Below are positions 56,144 through 64,000 of a stretch of DNA of 64,000 nucleotides, piece by piece. The notes beneath the pieces were generated by a model. The model was not told the DNA's origin. It was given only the letters and a program-made list of their open reading frames with translations, and did no database searches. Every line of letters starts with the position of its first letter. Position 1 is the first letter of the stretch. The position numbers and the translations under genes are program-made. Source of the stretch: Neobacillus muris. GTDB lineage: Bacteria; Bacillota; Bacilli; Bacillales; Cytobacillaceae. The DNA lies in NCBI RefSeq assembly GCF_943193175.1, contig NZ_CALPDF010000003.1:62001-126000 (forward strand), read 5' to 3'.

Positions 56144-57895
56144 TTAATGCTTGGTCGTATAATCCCGCTTTCTTGGTTTAATCAAGGAAACGTCAACTTC
56201 CTCATAATGGAAAGCTGGTGCCGACTCTGCATCAACAAATTTCGCCATCGTTGTTTTTAAGAATTCCTCATCATTCCGTTCAGGGAATTCTGGCTTATAA
56301 TGTGCACCGCGGCTTTCATTACGATTGTAAGCGCCAAGAGTAATGACCCTTGCCAATTGCAGCATGTTGAATAATTGGCGGGTAAACGCTGCACCCTGAT
56401 TGCTCCATTTCGAAGTATCATTGATATTGATGTTTTTATAGCGTTCTAATAATTCTTGAATCTTTTCATCTGTTTTTAATAACTTATCATTGTAGCGGAC
56501 AACGGTGACGTTATCTGTCATCCATTCGCCAAGCTCTTTATGAAGAATATAGGCATTTTCTGTTCCATCCAGCTTCATGATGTGATCCCATTTTGCCTGC
56601 TGTTCTTGGACATGGCGGTCATAGACGCTGGAAGAGACTGCATCAGAGCTCTTTTCAAGTCCTTCAATATATCGAACTGCGTTAGGGCCGGCAACCATAC
56701 CGCCATAAATCGCCGACAATAATGAGTTGGCACCTAATCGGTTCGCACCATGCTGTGAATAATCGCACTCACCAGCAGCAAACAGCCCTGGAATATTGGT
56801 CATTTGATCATAATCAACCCATAGTCCGCCCATCGAATAGTGAACGGCAGGGAATATTTTCATAGGAACCTTACGAGGGTCATCGCCCACAAATTTTTCA
56901 TAGATTTCGATAATTCCGCCGAGTTTGACGTCCAATTCATGTGGATCTTTATGCGAAAGATCCAAAAATACCATGTTCTCGCCATTAACGCCAAGCTTTT
57001 GGTTGACACAGACATCAAAAATTTCACGTGTTGCAATATCACGAGGAACTAAGTTACCATAAGCAGGGTATTTTTCTTCAAGGAAATACCATGGCTTGCC
57101 ATCCTTATACGTCCAAATCCGGCCGCCTTCACCGCGTGCTGATTCACTCATAAGGCGAAGCTTGTCATCACCCGGAATGGCGGTTGGATGAATTTGAATC
57201 ATTTCGCCGTTCGCATAATAGACCCCTTGCTGATAGACAATCGAGGCTGCTGAACCTGTGTTAATGACAGAGTTCGTTGATTTGCCAAAAATAATTCCAG
57301 GACCGCCTGTCGCCATAATAACAGCATCGGCAGCAAAGGACTTGATTTCCATTGTTTTTAAATCCTGGGCAACAATACCGCGGCAAATGCCATCATCATC
57401 AACGACGACGCCAAGGAATTCCCAGTTTTCATACTTGGTAACTAATCCAGCTACTTCTTGACGGCGAACCTGCTCGTCCAAAGCATATAATAATTGCTGG
57501 CCAGTCGTTGCGCCGGCAAAAGCTGTACGGTGATGCTGTGTTCCTCCAAAACGGCGGAAGTCCAGCAATCCTTCAGGCGTACGGTTAAACATAACTCCCA
57601 TCCGGTCAAATAAATGGATGATGCCAGGTGCTGCTTCGCACATTGCTTTTACCGGAGGCTGATTTGCCAGGAAATCTCCTCCATAAATCGTATCATCAAA
57701 GTGAATCCAAGGGGAATCCCCTTCACCTTTTGTATTGACTGCTCCATTAATACCGCCTTGGGCACAAACAGAGTGAGAGCGTTTTACTGGAACTAATGAA
57801 AATAATTCAACTGGTGTCCCATGTTCTGCAGTTTTAACCGCTGCCATCAAGCCGGCTAATCCGCCGCCGACTATGATCACCTTTCCTTTACTCAT
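56144..57895 (-). CDS. sdhA: Succinate dehydrogenase flavoprotein subunit
   Basis: Catalytic subunit oxidising succinate to fumarate, with covalently bound FAD. 583 residues. N-terminal FAD motif VGGGLAGLMAAVK, FAD-linked His in RSHSVCAQGGINGA near 43, and active-site segment HRTAFAGATTGQ and FAAGECDYSQHGANRLG near 375. Typical Bacillus form. 60 nt after sdhC. Confidence 0.98.
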   Translation of the reverse strand: MSKGKVIIVGGGLAGLMAAVKTAEHGTPVELFSLVPVKRSHSVCAQGGINGAVNTKGEGDSPWIHFDDTIYGGDFLANQPPVKAMCEAAPGIIHLFDRMGVMFNRTPEGLLDFRRFGGTQHHRTAFAGATTGQQLLYALDEQVRRQEVAGLVTKYENWEFLGVVVDDDGICRGIVAQDLKTMEIKSFAADAVIMATGGPGIIFGKSTNSVINTGSAASIVYQQGVYYANGEMIQIHPTAIPGDDKLRLMSESARGEGGRIWTYKDGKPWYFLEEKYPAYGNLVPRDIATREIFDVCVNQKLGVNGENMVFLDLSHKDPHELDVKLGGIIEIYEKFVGDDPRKVPMKIFPAVHYSMGGLWVDYDQMTNIPGLFAAGECDYSQHGANRLGANSLLSAIYGGMVAGPNAVRYIEGLEKSSDAVSSSVYDRHVQEQQAKWDHIMKLDGTENAYILHKELGEWMTDNVTVVRYNDKLLKTDEKIQELLERYKNININDTSKWSNQGAAFTRQLFNMLQLARVITLGAYNRNESRGAHYKPEFPERNDEEFLKTTMAKFVDAESAPAFHYEEVDVSLIKPRKRDYTTKH

Positions 57896-57955
57896 CGTGA
57901 CTCACTCCCTTAATTCGAGAATCCATTATGTTTTTAAGTGAATAATCCTGCTAGT

Positions 57956-58564
57956 TTAAATAAATGCTAGTAATGTCCGTATTCCTACAATGGAAAGCAG
58001 CACGAAAACGACCATCGTGAAATATGTAGAAATTTTTTGAGAACGCGGTGATACGGTAATTCCCCAGCTGACCAGGAAAGACCATAGACCATTGGCAAAG
58101 TGGAAAATCGCTGATAGGATCCCCACTAGGTAAAACCCAAACATAAATGGCGATGACAGGATTTCCGCCATCATATCGAAGTCAACTTCCGAACCAAATG
58201 CGGCAGCGACCCGGGTTTGCCATACATGCCAAGCAATAAAGATAAGTGTAATGACACCGGTCACACGCTGGATAATATACATCCAGTTTCTGAAATATCC
58301 GAATCTACTAATATTGCTTGTTGCCGTAAAGGCAATATACAATCCATAGATTGCATGGAAAAGAATAGGAAGATAGATCACCACTGTCTCCAGGACGATT
58401 TTGAATGGAAGATTCCCCATAAAATTGGCAGCCGTGTTGAATGAATCTGCTCCCTTTGTTGCAAAATGGTTGACTGTTAAATGCTGCAATAGAAAAATTC
58501 CAATCGGAATGACCCCGAGCAGTGAATGCAATCTTCGATTAAAAAACTCGCGATTCCCCGCCAT
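57956..58564 (-). CDS. sdhC: Succinate dehydrogenase cytochrome b558 subunit
   Basis: Dihaem membrane anchor that passes electrons to menaquinone. 202 residues with five membrane segments and the haem-ligand histidines at expected places (RRLHSLLGVIPIGIFLLQHL, ~12-30; FHAIYGLYI ~70; IFIAWHVWQT ~113; IFHFANGLW ~155). First gene of sdhCAB; promoter carries a cre site. Confidence 0.96.
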   Translation of the reverse strand: MAGNREFFNRRLHSLLGVIPIGIFLLQHLTVNHFATKGADSFNTAANFMGNLPFKIVLETVVIYLPILFHAIYGLYIAFTATSNISRFGYFRNWMYIIQRVTGVITLIFIAWHVWQTRVAAAFGSEVDFDMMAEILSSPFMFGFYLVGILSAIFHFANGLWSFLVSWGITVSPRSQKISTYFTMVVFVLLSIVGIRTLLAFI

Positions 58565-58987
58565 AGATTTACCCCCCTTTAGTTTTAAAAAACCAAAAAT
58601 TCTCCCTTTAAAAAGTCACTGCTTCACTGTGACAATTATGTGACATGTTCATTTTACTCCCAACATTTTGGAGCGTCAAGGAAACGGATACATAAAACAC
58701 GCGTAAAAAATAAAATTTTTAAAATATATTGATATTATACTAGAAAACGCTTGCATTTTAGGAAATTTGAATTAGATTTTCTTCTTCAGCTGATAAGTTC
58801 TGTGATAAAATTACCAACATCTTACGGGTAACATTTTTCTTCTTTAGGTAAAGATAACGTTATTCAAAAAATCAAGGTATTTTACAATAGCAAAAACTTC
58901 CATGAAAATCTGCCGGCTTTTTTAAAAAACGGTACTGAAATACGCTCAAGTTTGTATATAATAGAATCGTAGAAAGAGGGGAAACTC
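58565..58987. other. Divergent gap between sdhC and yslB
   Basis: 423 nt holding the sdh promoter and cre site (58734-58755) and, on the plus strand, the yslB promoter (TATAAT at 58957-58962 with ACTGAA at 58934-58939, 17-nt spacer). The sdh leader of about 160 nt has no recognisable riboswitch. Confidence 0.6.
58734..58755 (-). promoter_or_regulatory. sdhCAB promoter with CcpA cre site
   Basis: TATAAT on the minus strand at 58734-58739 with a weak -35. Directly upstream, 58742-58755 reads (plus) AGAAAACGCTTGCA, which matches the catabolite-response element TGAAANCGNTTNCA except the first base. A repressor bound here would cover the -35/-10 spacer. Confidence 0.75.
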
Positions 58988-59440
58988 GTGAAGGAAAGCA
59001 CTGCTCTAGAACAATCTGTTCATTCATTAGAAACAAGAACCATATCGACTTTTGGATATGAGTTAATCAGGGAAACTCTATTGCCGGAGATTTTTGGTAA
59101 AGATACCCCTGAGATTCTCTATTGGGCCGGGAAACGTCTTGCAAGGAAATACCCATTAGCCAATTATGAAAGCCTAATCGAATTTTTTGAAAAAGCCTCT
59201 TGGGGAACGCTTGAAATCGTAAAAGAAACGAAAAATCAGCTGGATTTGGAGCTGACGAGCCCGCTGCTTGCCCCCCGTGTCAAATCAAAGGCAGAACATT
59301 ACTTTCAGCTGGAAGCTGGCTTCTTAGCACAGCAGATTGAACTGCAGAAAGAAGTTGTGGCGGAAACGTTTGAGCATCCTGTAAAAAAATCCAATAGGGT
59401 TCAATTTACAGTAAAATGGGATCAAAACGACCCCGTCTAA
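58988..59440 (+). CDS. yslB: YslB-like DUF2507 protein
   Basis: Uncharacterised protein of the DUF2507 family, 150 residues, GTG start with AGAGGGG upstream. Recognisable family segments: LLPEIFGKDTPEILYWAGKRLARKYP (abbreviated, ~35-60) and FEKASWGTLEIV (~65). No membrane segment or enzyme motif. Fold resembles V4R/haem-NO-binding-like domains by family description (recalled, not tested). Faces sdhC as in B. subtilis. Confidence 0.9.
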   Translation: MKESTALEQSVHSLETRTISTFGYELIRETLLPEIFGKDTPEILYWAGKRLARKYPLANYESLIEFFEKASWGTLEIVKETKNQLDLELTSPLLAPRVKSKAEHYFQLEAGFLAQQIELQKEVVAETFEHPVKKSNRVQFTVKWDQNDPV

Positions 59441-59453
59441 CAGCTAAAAATGC

Positions 59454-59483
59454 AGGAGGATGCTAGTGCATCCTCCTATTTTT
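59454..59483 (+). terminator. Terminator between yslB and lysC
   Basis: Stem AGGAGGATGC / GCATCCTCCT with a 4-nt loop, then ATTTTTTAT on the plus strand. Possibly also used by lysC from the other side, where the T run is weaker. Confidence 0.88.
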
Positions 59484-59495
59484 TATAGGCTTCCC

Positions 59496-59981
59496 TTATT
59501 CCACTCTTCCTAGTTCAAAGGCATCGTGCAAAACTTCCACAGCCTTGAGCATATTTTTCTCTTCCACAACCGCAGACACTTTAATTTCTGATGTGCTGAC
59601 CATTTTCACTTGAATATTGTTGTCAGCCAATACTTCAAACATTTTAGCTGCGACACCCGGATTCGAAATCATGCCTGATCCCACAATGGACACTTTCGCC
59701 AGTTTATTTTCCGCATCCAGCTGCCCATAGCCCAAAACCGCTTTGTTGTCTTCAAGCACATTCAATGTTTCCAGCCAATCATTGGTATGGATGGAGAAGG
59801 AAAGATTAGCTGTTCCTGCTTCCGTTGTGCTCTGGATAATAATATCCACGTTAATATGATTTTTGGCCAATGTCGTAAAAATCGTCGATAGACTTGTTAA
59901 TGAATTTGTTAGCCCTAACACGGTTACTTTAGTGATTTCATCCTCAAATGCGACTCCGCGGACAACTAGATTTTGTTCCAT
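59496..59981 (-). CDS. Internal start for the aspartokinase II beta subunit
   Basis: In-frame ATG at 59979-59981 with GAGGGGG 9 nt upstream gives a 161-residue protein beginning MEQNLVVRGVAFED, consisting only of the ACT domains. B. subtilis aspartokinase II is known to be an alpha2beta2 enzyme with beta made from such an internal start. Confidence 0.75.
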   Translation of the reverse strand: MEQNLVVRGVAFEDEITKVTVLGLTNSLTSLSTIFTTLAKNHINVDIIIQSTTEAGTANLSFSIHTNDWLETLNVLEDNKAVLGYGQLDAENKLAKVSIVGSGMISNPGVAAKMFEVLADNNIQVKMVSTSEIKVSAVVEEKNMLKAVEVLHDAFELGRVE

Positions 59982-60716
59982 TGTTGCTTCCCCCTCAATA
60001 ACAGTACCTTCTTCTTTTTCCATGCTTGATCGGACTTCCAGACGAACCTGATGGTTTTTGGCAAATTCCACTGCTCTAGGATGCAGGACGCCAGCTCCCA
60101 GGTTGGCCAGTTCAAGCATCTCATCATAGGATACCGACAATAATTTGCGGGCATTCTTAATATATCGCGGGTCGGTTGTAAAAACGCCCGTAACGTCTGT
60201 GTAAATGTCACACCGCTCTGCCTTAAGGGCTGCCGCCAAGGCAACAGCCGTCGTATCGGATCCGCCGCGGCCCAGTGTGGTAATTTCTCCATCCTCTGTA
60301 ATCCCTTGAAATCCAGCTACAATGACGATCCTGCCGCGGCCAAGCTGCTGTTGGATGGCCTTAGTTTCAATCCTCGCAATTCTAGCATTGCCATGCACTG
60401 GCTCTGTAATGATTCCTGCCTGCCATCCGGTATAGGAAATGGCCTCAAGCCCCTTTTGGTTAAGGGCAATGGATAATAAGGAAATCGTGACCTGCTCGCC
60501 AGTTGTCAGCAGCATATCCATTTCCCGCTTGCCCGGCTGAGGAGAAAGCTCCTTTGCCATATTCACCAGCTGGTCAGTTGTTTTGCCCATGGCCGAAACC
60601 ACTACAACCACTTGGTTTCCCTTGTCTATTTCCTCTTTAACACGTCCGGCTACATTGAGAATGCGGTCGATGCTGCCTACGGAGGTTCCTCCAAACTTTT
60701 GTACAATTAGCCCCAT
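59496..60716 (-). CDS. lysC: Aspartokinase II (lysine-sensitive)
   Basis: Phosphorylates aspartate, first step to lysine, threonine and methionine. 406 residues from ATG at 60716, GAGGGAG 5 nt upstream. Kinase signature VQKFGGTSVGS at 4-14, TLGRGGSDTTAVALAA near 168, and two ACT domains in the C-terminal 150 residues. As in B. subtilis LysC, an internal in-frame start at 59981 should yield a separate beta subunit. Controlled by a lysine riboswitch. Confidence 0.96.
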   Translation of the reverse strand: MGLIVQKFGGTSVGSIDRILNVAGRVKEEIDKGNQVVVVVSAMGKTTDQLVNMAKELSPQPGKREMDMLLTTGEQVTISLLSIALNQKGLEAISYTGWQAGIITEPVHGNARIARIETKAIQQQLGRGRIVIVAGFQGITEDGEITTLGRGGSDTTAVALAAALKAERCDIYTDVTGVFTTDPRYIKNARKLLSVSYDEMLELANLGAGVLHPRAVEFAKNHQVRLEVRSSMEKEEGTVIEGEATMEQNLVVRGVAFEDEITKVTVLGLTNSLTSLSTIFTTLAKNHINVDIIIQSTTEAGTANLSFSIHTNDWLETLNVLEDNKAVLGYGQLDAENKLAKVSIVGSGMISNPGVAAKMFEVLADNNIQVKMVSTSEIKVSAVVEEKNMLKAVEVLHDAFELGRVE

Positions 60717-60763
60717 GTTTTCTCCCTCTTTCACATTTCAACTATCATTACTGTTATCTCCCA

Positions 60764-60797
60764 AATAAAAAAGCAATGGGAGATTATCCCATTGCTT
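60764..60797 (-). terminator. Attenuator terminator of the lysC riboswitch
   Basis: Stem AGCAATGGGA / TCCCATTGCT with a 4-nt loop and TTTTTTATTT on the minus strand, about 50 nt before lysC. It lies between aptamer and gene. Confidence 0.92.
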
Positions 60798-60829
60798 GTT
60801 CAACACGAAGAAAAGTTCATGCGCACACA

Positions 60830-61012
60830 ATGAAAGATAGCTCTCCAAGAACCTTGTCTTGACAGTCCTGCATCTCTTAAATACAGAACCAGCAAAGAAA
60901 GCCATGAGTCTTTCTTTACTTCGGCGAACATCCCCTTTCAAAGCCCTTCCTTGAAGCTCATCCTTCTCCGGACTTCTACTATTGAAGTTCGCACCTCTAC
61001 CTTCACTTTAAC
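60830..61012 (-). ncRNA. Lysine riboswitch (L box) aptamer
   Basis: Minus strand carries the conserved L-box elements in order: AGAGGTGCG, AGTAGAAG, GGAGAAGG, AAGGGGATGTTCGCCGAAG, GCTGGT and GACTGTC. The closing P1 helix pairs TGAAGGTAG with CTATCTTTCA (60830-60840). Lysine binding should favour the terminator at 60764-60797. Confidence 0.95.
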
Positions 61013-61044
61013 ACGTAAAAGTGATAGTTATTAAATTTTCACTC

Positions 61045-61073
61045 ATTATAGCACAATCAAAATTTTATGACAA
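61045..61073 (-). promoter_or_regulatory. SigA promoter of the lysC leader
   Basis: Minus strand TTGTCA (61068-61073), 17-nt spacer, TATAAT (61045-61050). The -35 box starts at the base next to the uvrC stop codon. Confidence 0.88.
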
Positions 61074-62849
61074 TCAGTCTGACTGAAGTTTTTTGGCCAA
61101 TTCCTCCGCCACATGAACAGGAATCCCGATCGCAGTGATCTCTTCTATCGTGGCTTCCTTCATTTTTTTTACGGAACCGAACTGTTTCAGCAATAATTTT
61201 TTCCGCTTTTCACCGATACCCGGTATGTCATCCAGCAAGGATTGGAAGGCCGTTTTGCCGCGCAGCTGTCGGTGGAAGGTGATGGCAAACCGGTGCACCT
61301 CATCTTGAATTCGCTGCAGCAAATAAAACTCTTGGCTGCTGCGCCCCAGCGGAATAATTTCCAAGGGATCTCCATATAACAGCTGGGATGTTTTATGCTT
61401 GTCGTCTTTGACGAGACCGGCCAATGGAATATCCAATCCCAGCTCATTTTCCAATACATCCCGCACCGCTTCGACATGGCCCTTTCCGCCGTCAATTAAA
61501 ATTAAATCCGGCAGCGGCAAATCCTCTTTCAGAACTCTCGAATAGCGCCTTCTGGTTACTTCCCTCATAGATTCATAATCATCTGGTCCTTGAACCGATT
61601 TGATTTTATACTTCCGGTATTCCCGTTTGTTGGGCTTTCCGTCTGTAAACACAATCATAGCCGATACCGGGTCGGTCCCTTGGATATTGGAGTTATCAAA
61701 TGCCTCAATCCGGTGAGGGGTATAAATTCCAAGATATTGGCCCAAATTTTCCACCGCTTTGATCGTTCTCTCCTCATCTTTTTCAATTAAGGAGAACTTT
61801 TCTTTCAGAGCGATTTTCGCATTTTTGACGGCCATTTTAACAAGATCCTTTTTCTGCCCCCGCTGCGGCTTGACCACTTTTACTTCTAAAAGCTGTTCAG
61901 CCAATCCTTGGTCGACTTCATCCTGAATGAGGATTTCCTTTGGCTTAAAGTGATTGGACTTTTGATAAAATTGTCCAAGGAAGGTGAGCATTTCTTCCTC
62001 TGGTTCATTGTAGGCCGGGAACATCGAGACATCTCTTTCAATCAGCTTTCCCTGGCGCACAAAGAAGACCTGGACACACATCCAGCCTTTATCGACGGCA
62101 TAGCCAAATACGTCGCGGTCGGTAAAATCGGTCATGGTGATTTTTTGTTTTTCCATAATCGTTTCAATATGGACGATTTTGTCGCGGTATTCTTTTGCCC
62201 GCTCAAAGTCAAGCTCTTCTGCTGCGGCACCCATTTTTTCGGTCAGCTCTTTTTTTATATCCTTATAGCCGCCATTTAAAAACCTGGTGATTTCGTCTGT
62301 CATTTCCTTATAGGTTTCTTCTGCAACTTCATTTACGCACGGGGCCAGGCACTGGCCAAGATGGTAGTAGAGGCAGACGCGGTCCGGAAGTGTCGAGCAT
62401 TTCCTTAATGGATAGATCCTGTCGAGCAGCTTTTTAGTTTCGTTGGCTGCTCCCACATTAGGATAAGGCCCAAAGTATTTCCCTTTATCCTTTTTCACTT
62501 TTCTTGTGATGATCAGTTTCGGATGCCGTTCTGCGGTGAGCTTAATGAACGGATAGGTTTTATCATCCTTCAGCATGATGTTGTATTTAGGATCGTATTT
62601 TTTTATTAGATTCAATTCGAGCAGTAATGCTTCTATATTGGAGGAGGTGACAATATATTCAAAGTCTTCGATTTCATTTACGAGACGCAATGTTTTTCCA
62701 TCATGTGAGCCTGTAAAATAGGAACGGACACGATTTTTTAATACTTTTGCTTTCCCTACATAAATAATCGTACCCTGACGGTCCTTCATCAAGTAGCAGC
62801 CAGGCTGATCTGGAAGCAGTGTCAATTTTTGCTTTATCGTTTCATTCAT
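61074..62849 (-). CDS. uvrC: Excinuclease ABC subunit C
   Basis: Makes both incisions in nucleotide excision repair. 591 residues from ATG at 62849, GGGGGGAG 8 nt upstream; the frame continues to 62897 without support. N-terminal GIY-YIG nuclease ([18 protein letters not shown], ~25-42), UVR motif ([13 protein letters not shown] ~205), RNase H-like endonuclease domain with DNSNIQG and [10 protein letters not shown], and C-terminal helix-hairpin-helix pair ([19 protein letters not shown]). Followed directly by the lysC promoter. Confidence 0.97.
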   Translation of the reverse strand: MNETIKQKLTLLPDQPGCYLMKDRQGTIIYVGKAKVLKNRVRSYFTGSHDGKTLRLVNEIEDFEYIVTSSNIEALLLELNLIKKYDPKYNIMLKDDKTYPFIKLTAERHPKLIITRKVKKDKGKYFGPYPNVGAANETKKLLDRIYPLRKCSTLPDRVCLYYHLGQCLAPCVNEVAEETYKEMTDEITRFLNGGYKDIKKELTEKMGAAAEELDFERAKEYRDKIVHIETIMEKQKITMTDFTDRDVFGYAVDKGWMCVQVFFVRQGKLIERDVSMFPAYNEPEEEMLTFLGQFYQKSNHFKPKEILIQDEVDQGLAEQLLEVKVVKPQRGQKKDLVKMAVKNAKIALKEKFSLIEKDEERTIKAVENLGQYLGIYTPHRIEAFDNSNIQGTDPVSAMIVFTDGKPNKREYRKYKIKSVQGPDDYESMREVTRRRYSRVLKEDLPLPDLILIDGGKGHVEAVRDVLENELGLDIPLAGLVKDDKHKTSQLLYGDPLEIIPLGRSSQEFYLLQRIQDEVHRFAITFHRQLRGKTAFQSLLDDIPGIGEKRKKLLLKQFGSVKKMKEATIEEITAIGIPVHVAEELAKKLQSD

Positions 62850-62937
62850 TACGGCTGCTCCCCCCTTCCGTCTATTATCCTTAAAATTGTAAAACAAAGT
62901 GCGTTTAAATGGAAGTATGAGTTTATGGAAACAAAAG

Positions 62938-62972
62938 AAAAACCCCCAACGGATTAACCTCCGCCAGGGGTT
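62938..62972 (-). terminator. Terminator after trxA
   Basis: Stem AACCCCTGGCGGA / TCCGTTGGGGGTT with TTTTTCTTTT on the minus strand, 15 nt past the trxA stop. Confidence 0.85.
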
Positions 62973-62986
62973 GTAATGTTTAGGAA

Positions 62987-63301
62987 TTAGATGTGTTTTT
63001 GCAGGACGCCTGCTAAAGCGTCTTTTGGCTGGAAGCCAACTACTTTATCGACTACTTCTCCATCTTTCAATACCAATAAAGTAGGGATGCTCATTACGCC
63101 AAAGTTGGCAGCCGTTTGTGGGTTGTCGTCCACGTCTAATTTTTTGATGGCTACTTTATCGCCCATTTCGGCGTCAAGTTCTTCAAGAACTGGAGCGATC
63201 ATTTTGCAAGGTCCGCACCAAGGTGCCCAGAAATCGACAAGAACAAGGCCATTGCTTGTTTCAGCCGCAAAGTTTGAATCAGTTACGTGAGAAATTGCCA
63301 T
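62987..63301 (-). CDS. trxA: Thioredoxin TrxA
   Basis: General protein disulphide reductase. 104 residues with the active site WCGPCK at 28-33 and the cis-proline segment SIPTLLV near 73. GGAGGG precedes the ATG. Monocistronic, with its own promoter and terminator. Confidence 0.98.
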   Translation of the reverse strand: MAISHVTDSNFAAETSNGLVLVDFWAPWCGPCKMIAPVLEELDAEMGDKVAIKKLDVDDNPQTAANFGVMSIPTLLVLKDGEVVDKVVGFQPKDALAGVLQKHI

Positions 63302-63339
63302 TTTAAAGCCCTCCTAAAATAGAACTAAAATCTAACGAA

Positions 63340-63348
63340 AGTATACCA
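63340..63348 (-). promoter_or_regulatory. Extended -10 promoter of trxA
   Basis: Minus strand TGGTATACT: TATACT at 63340-63345 preceded by TGG, about 40 nt before the start codon. The -35 is weak (TAGCGT). Confidence 0.5.
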
Positions 63349-63544
63349 TCGAATGGTAAATCACGCTATTAATATGTTTCGTCATACATTTTCCCCTAAT
63401 CCCAATTTTCCTATTCCGCTGATTCCGGTTCCTCATGTTTAGTTTTTTTAAAAATTAACAAATTTTTCATTTTCTTTGTGCTTGGCCGCTGAAAACTTTC
63501 TTTAGAATGGAGTTGAATCTAATTAATTGGAAAGGTTGTGGCCT

Positions 63545-64000
63545 ATGGCATTTAAGCAGCGGTATGAATCAGATGAATTAAAGATTCTTCGTTCTTTGGA
63601 CAATCGGATGGTTTTATCGCCATCGGACAAGCAGCATTATTTGAACTTAAAAAAAGGGTATGAGGGTGAGGTGATGTTTGATGAGATGACGGAGAAGCTA
63701 AAATGTGAGTGTCACATTCTCAACGATTTGCTTTTCAAAGTAAACAGTTCCACCTTTCAAATTGATTCGTTAATCATCATGCAAGGGCAAATTCATATTT
63801 TTGAAGTTAAAAATTATGCGGGAAATTTAATATATGGAGATGATTATTTTAAAACAGAAGCAAATACAGAAATCCAAAACCCGCAGCACCAATTAAATCG
63901 AAGTGAAGTATTTCTCCGGCAGTTATTTCAAATTCATAAAATCAAGTTGCCTATTGAGGCACAAGTGGTATTTATTAACCCCGAGTATACACTTTATCAA
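63545..64000 (+). CDS. NERD-domain protein (truncated by the window edge)
   Basis: 152 codons are visible and the frame is still open at the window end. The ATG at 63545 has AAAGGTTGTGG upstream. NERD (nuclease-related domain) features: KKGYEGEVMFDEM near 38-50, DSLIIMQGQIHIFEVKNYAGN near 77-97 (split: D, then EVKNY with the nuclease-like E-x-K), and a QLNRSEVFLRQLF helix. NERD proteins resemble PD-(D/E)xK nucleases by fold prediction; function in Bacillus is unknown. Divergent from trxA, where B. subtilis has etfA-etfB downstream in the other direction. Confidence 0.85.
   Translation, partial: MAFKQRYESDELKILRSLDNRMVLSPSDKQHYLNLKKGYEGEVMFDEMTEKLKCECHILNDLLFKVNSSTFQIDSLIIMQGQIHIFEVKNYAGNLIYGDDYFKTEANTEIQNPQHQLNRSEVFLRQLFQIHKIKLPIEAQVVFINPEYTLYQ

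Noticed and set aside
60738-60941. Open frame of 67 codons upstream of lysC
   Set aside because: It overlaps the lysine riboswitch and its terminator; no ribosome site or protein-like composition.

Overview
The window is a core-chromosome segment of an endospore-forming Bacillaceae (Bacillus sensu lato, moderate to low GC). The evidence is a near-continuous run of genes in the order known from Bacillus subtilis (spoIVFB-spoIVFA-minD-minC-mreD-mreC-mreB-radC-maf-spoIIB ... folC-valS ... ysxE-spoVID-hemL-hemB-hemD-hemC-hemX-hemA ... ysxC-lonA-lonB-clpX-tig-ysoA ... ysnB-rdgB-rph-gerM-racE-marR-gerE ... sdhBAC ... yslB-lysC-uvrC-trxA), with sporulation genes and promoter-like sequences of sporulation sigma factors. 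Almost everything lies on the minus strand. The plus strand carries only three minor pilin genes, a 62-residue membrane protein, a LiaF-like membrane protein, yslB and a truncated NERD-domain gene at the right edge.

Layout. 1-8.7 kb: sporulation protease pair, division-site selection (MinCD), cell-shape (MreBCD), RadC, Maf and the SPOR-domain protein SpoIIB. 8.7-23.4 kb: a complete type IV pilus locus where B. subtilis has only the prepilin peptidase gene comC. Its minus-strand operon runs from an unassigned acidic membrane protein, a PRC-barrel protein and a VanW-like protein through PilB, PilT, PilC, major pilin and prepilin peptidase to PilM, PilN and PilO. A divergent AT-rich operon encodes three minor pilins, and a diguanylate cyclase gene sits next to it. 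23.4-32.3 kb: diguanylate cyclase, folC, valS with a T-box leader, and the spore-coat pair ysxE-spoVID. 32.4-39.0 kb: the haem operon hemAXCDBL, interrupted between hemD and hemB by a 21-bp-period repeat array. 39.2-49.0 kb: proteostasis block (ysxC, lonA, lonB, clpX, tig, ysoA). 49.0-55.2 kb: tRNA-Arg, nucleotide and RNA housekeeping, gerM, racE, a MarR regulator, gerE and a class D sortase. 55.3-64 kb: succinate dehydrogenase with a cre site in its promoter, yslB, lysC under a lysine riboswitch, uvrC, trxA and the partial NERD gene.

How the genes work together. Four established programmes share the segment: envelope growth and division, late sporulation and germination, tetrapyrrole synthesis, and protein quality control. 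The least standard part is the pilus locus. It has every inner-membrane component of a type IVa-like machine including the retraction ATPase PilT, lacks outer-membrane parts as expected for a one-membrane cell, and adds three accessory proteins of unknown role. A c-di-GMP-type N-terminal domain on PilB and the neighbouring cyclase suggest, but do not prove, second-messenger control.
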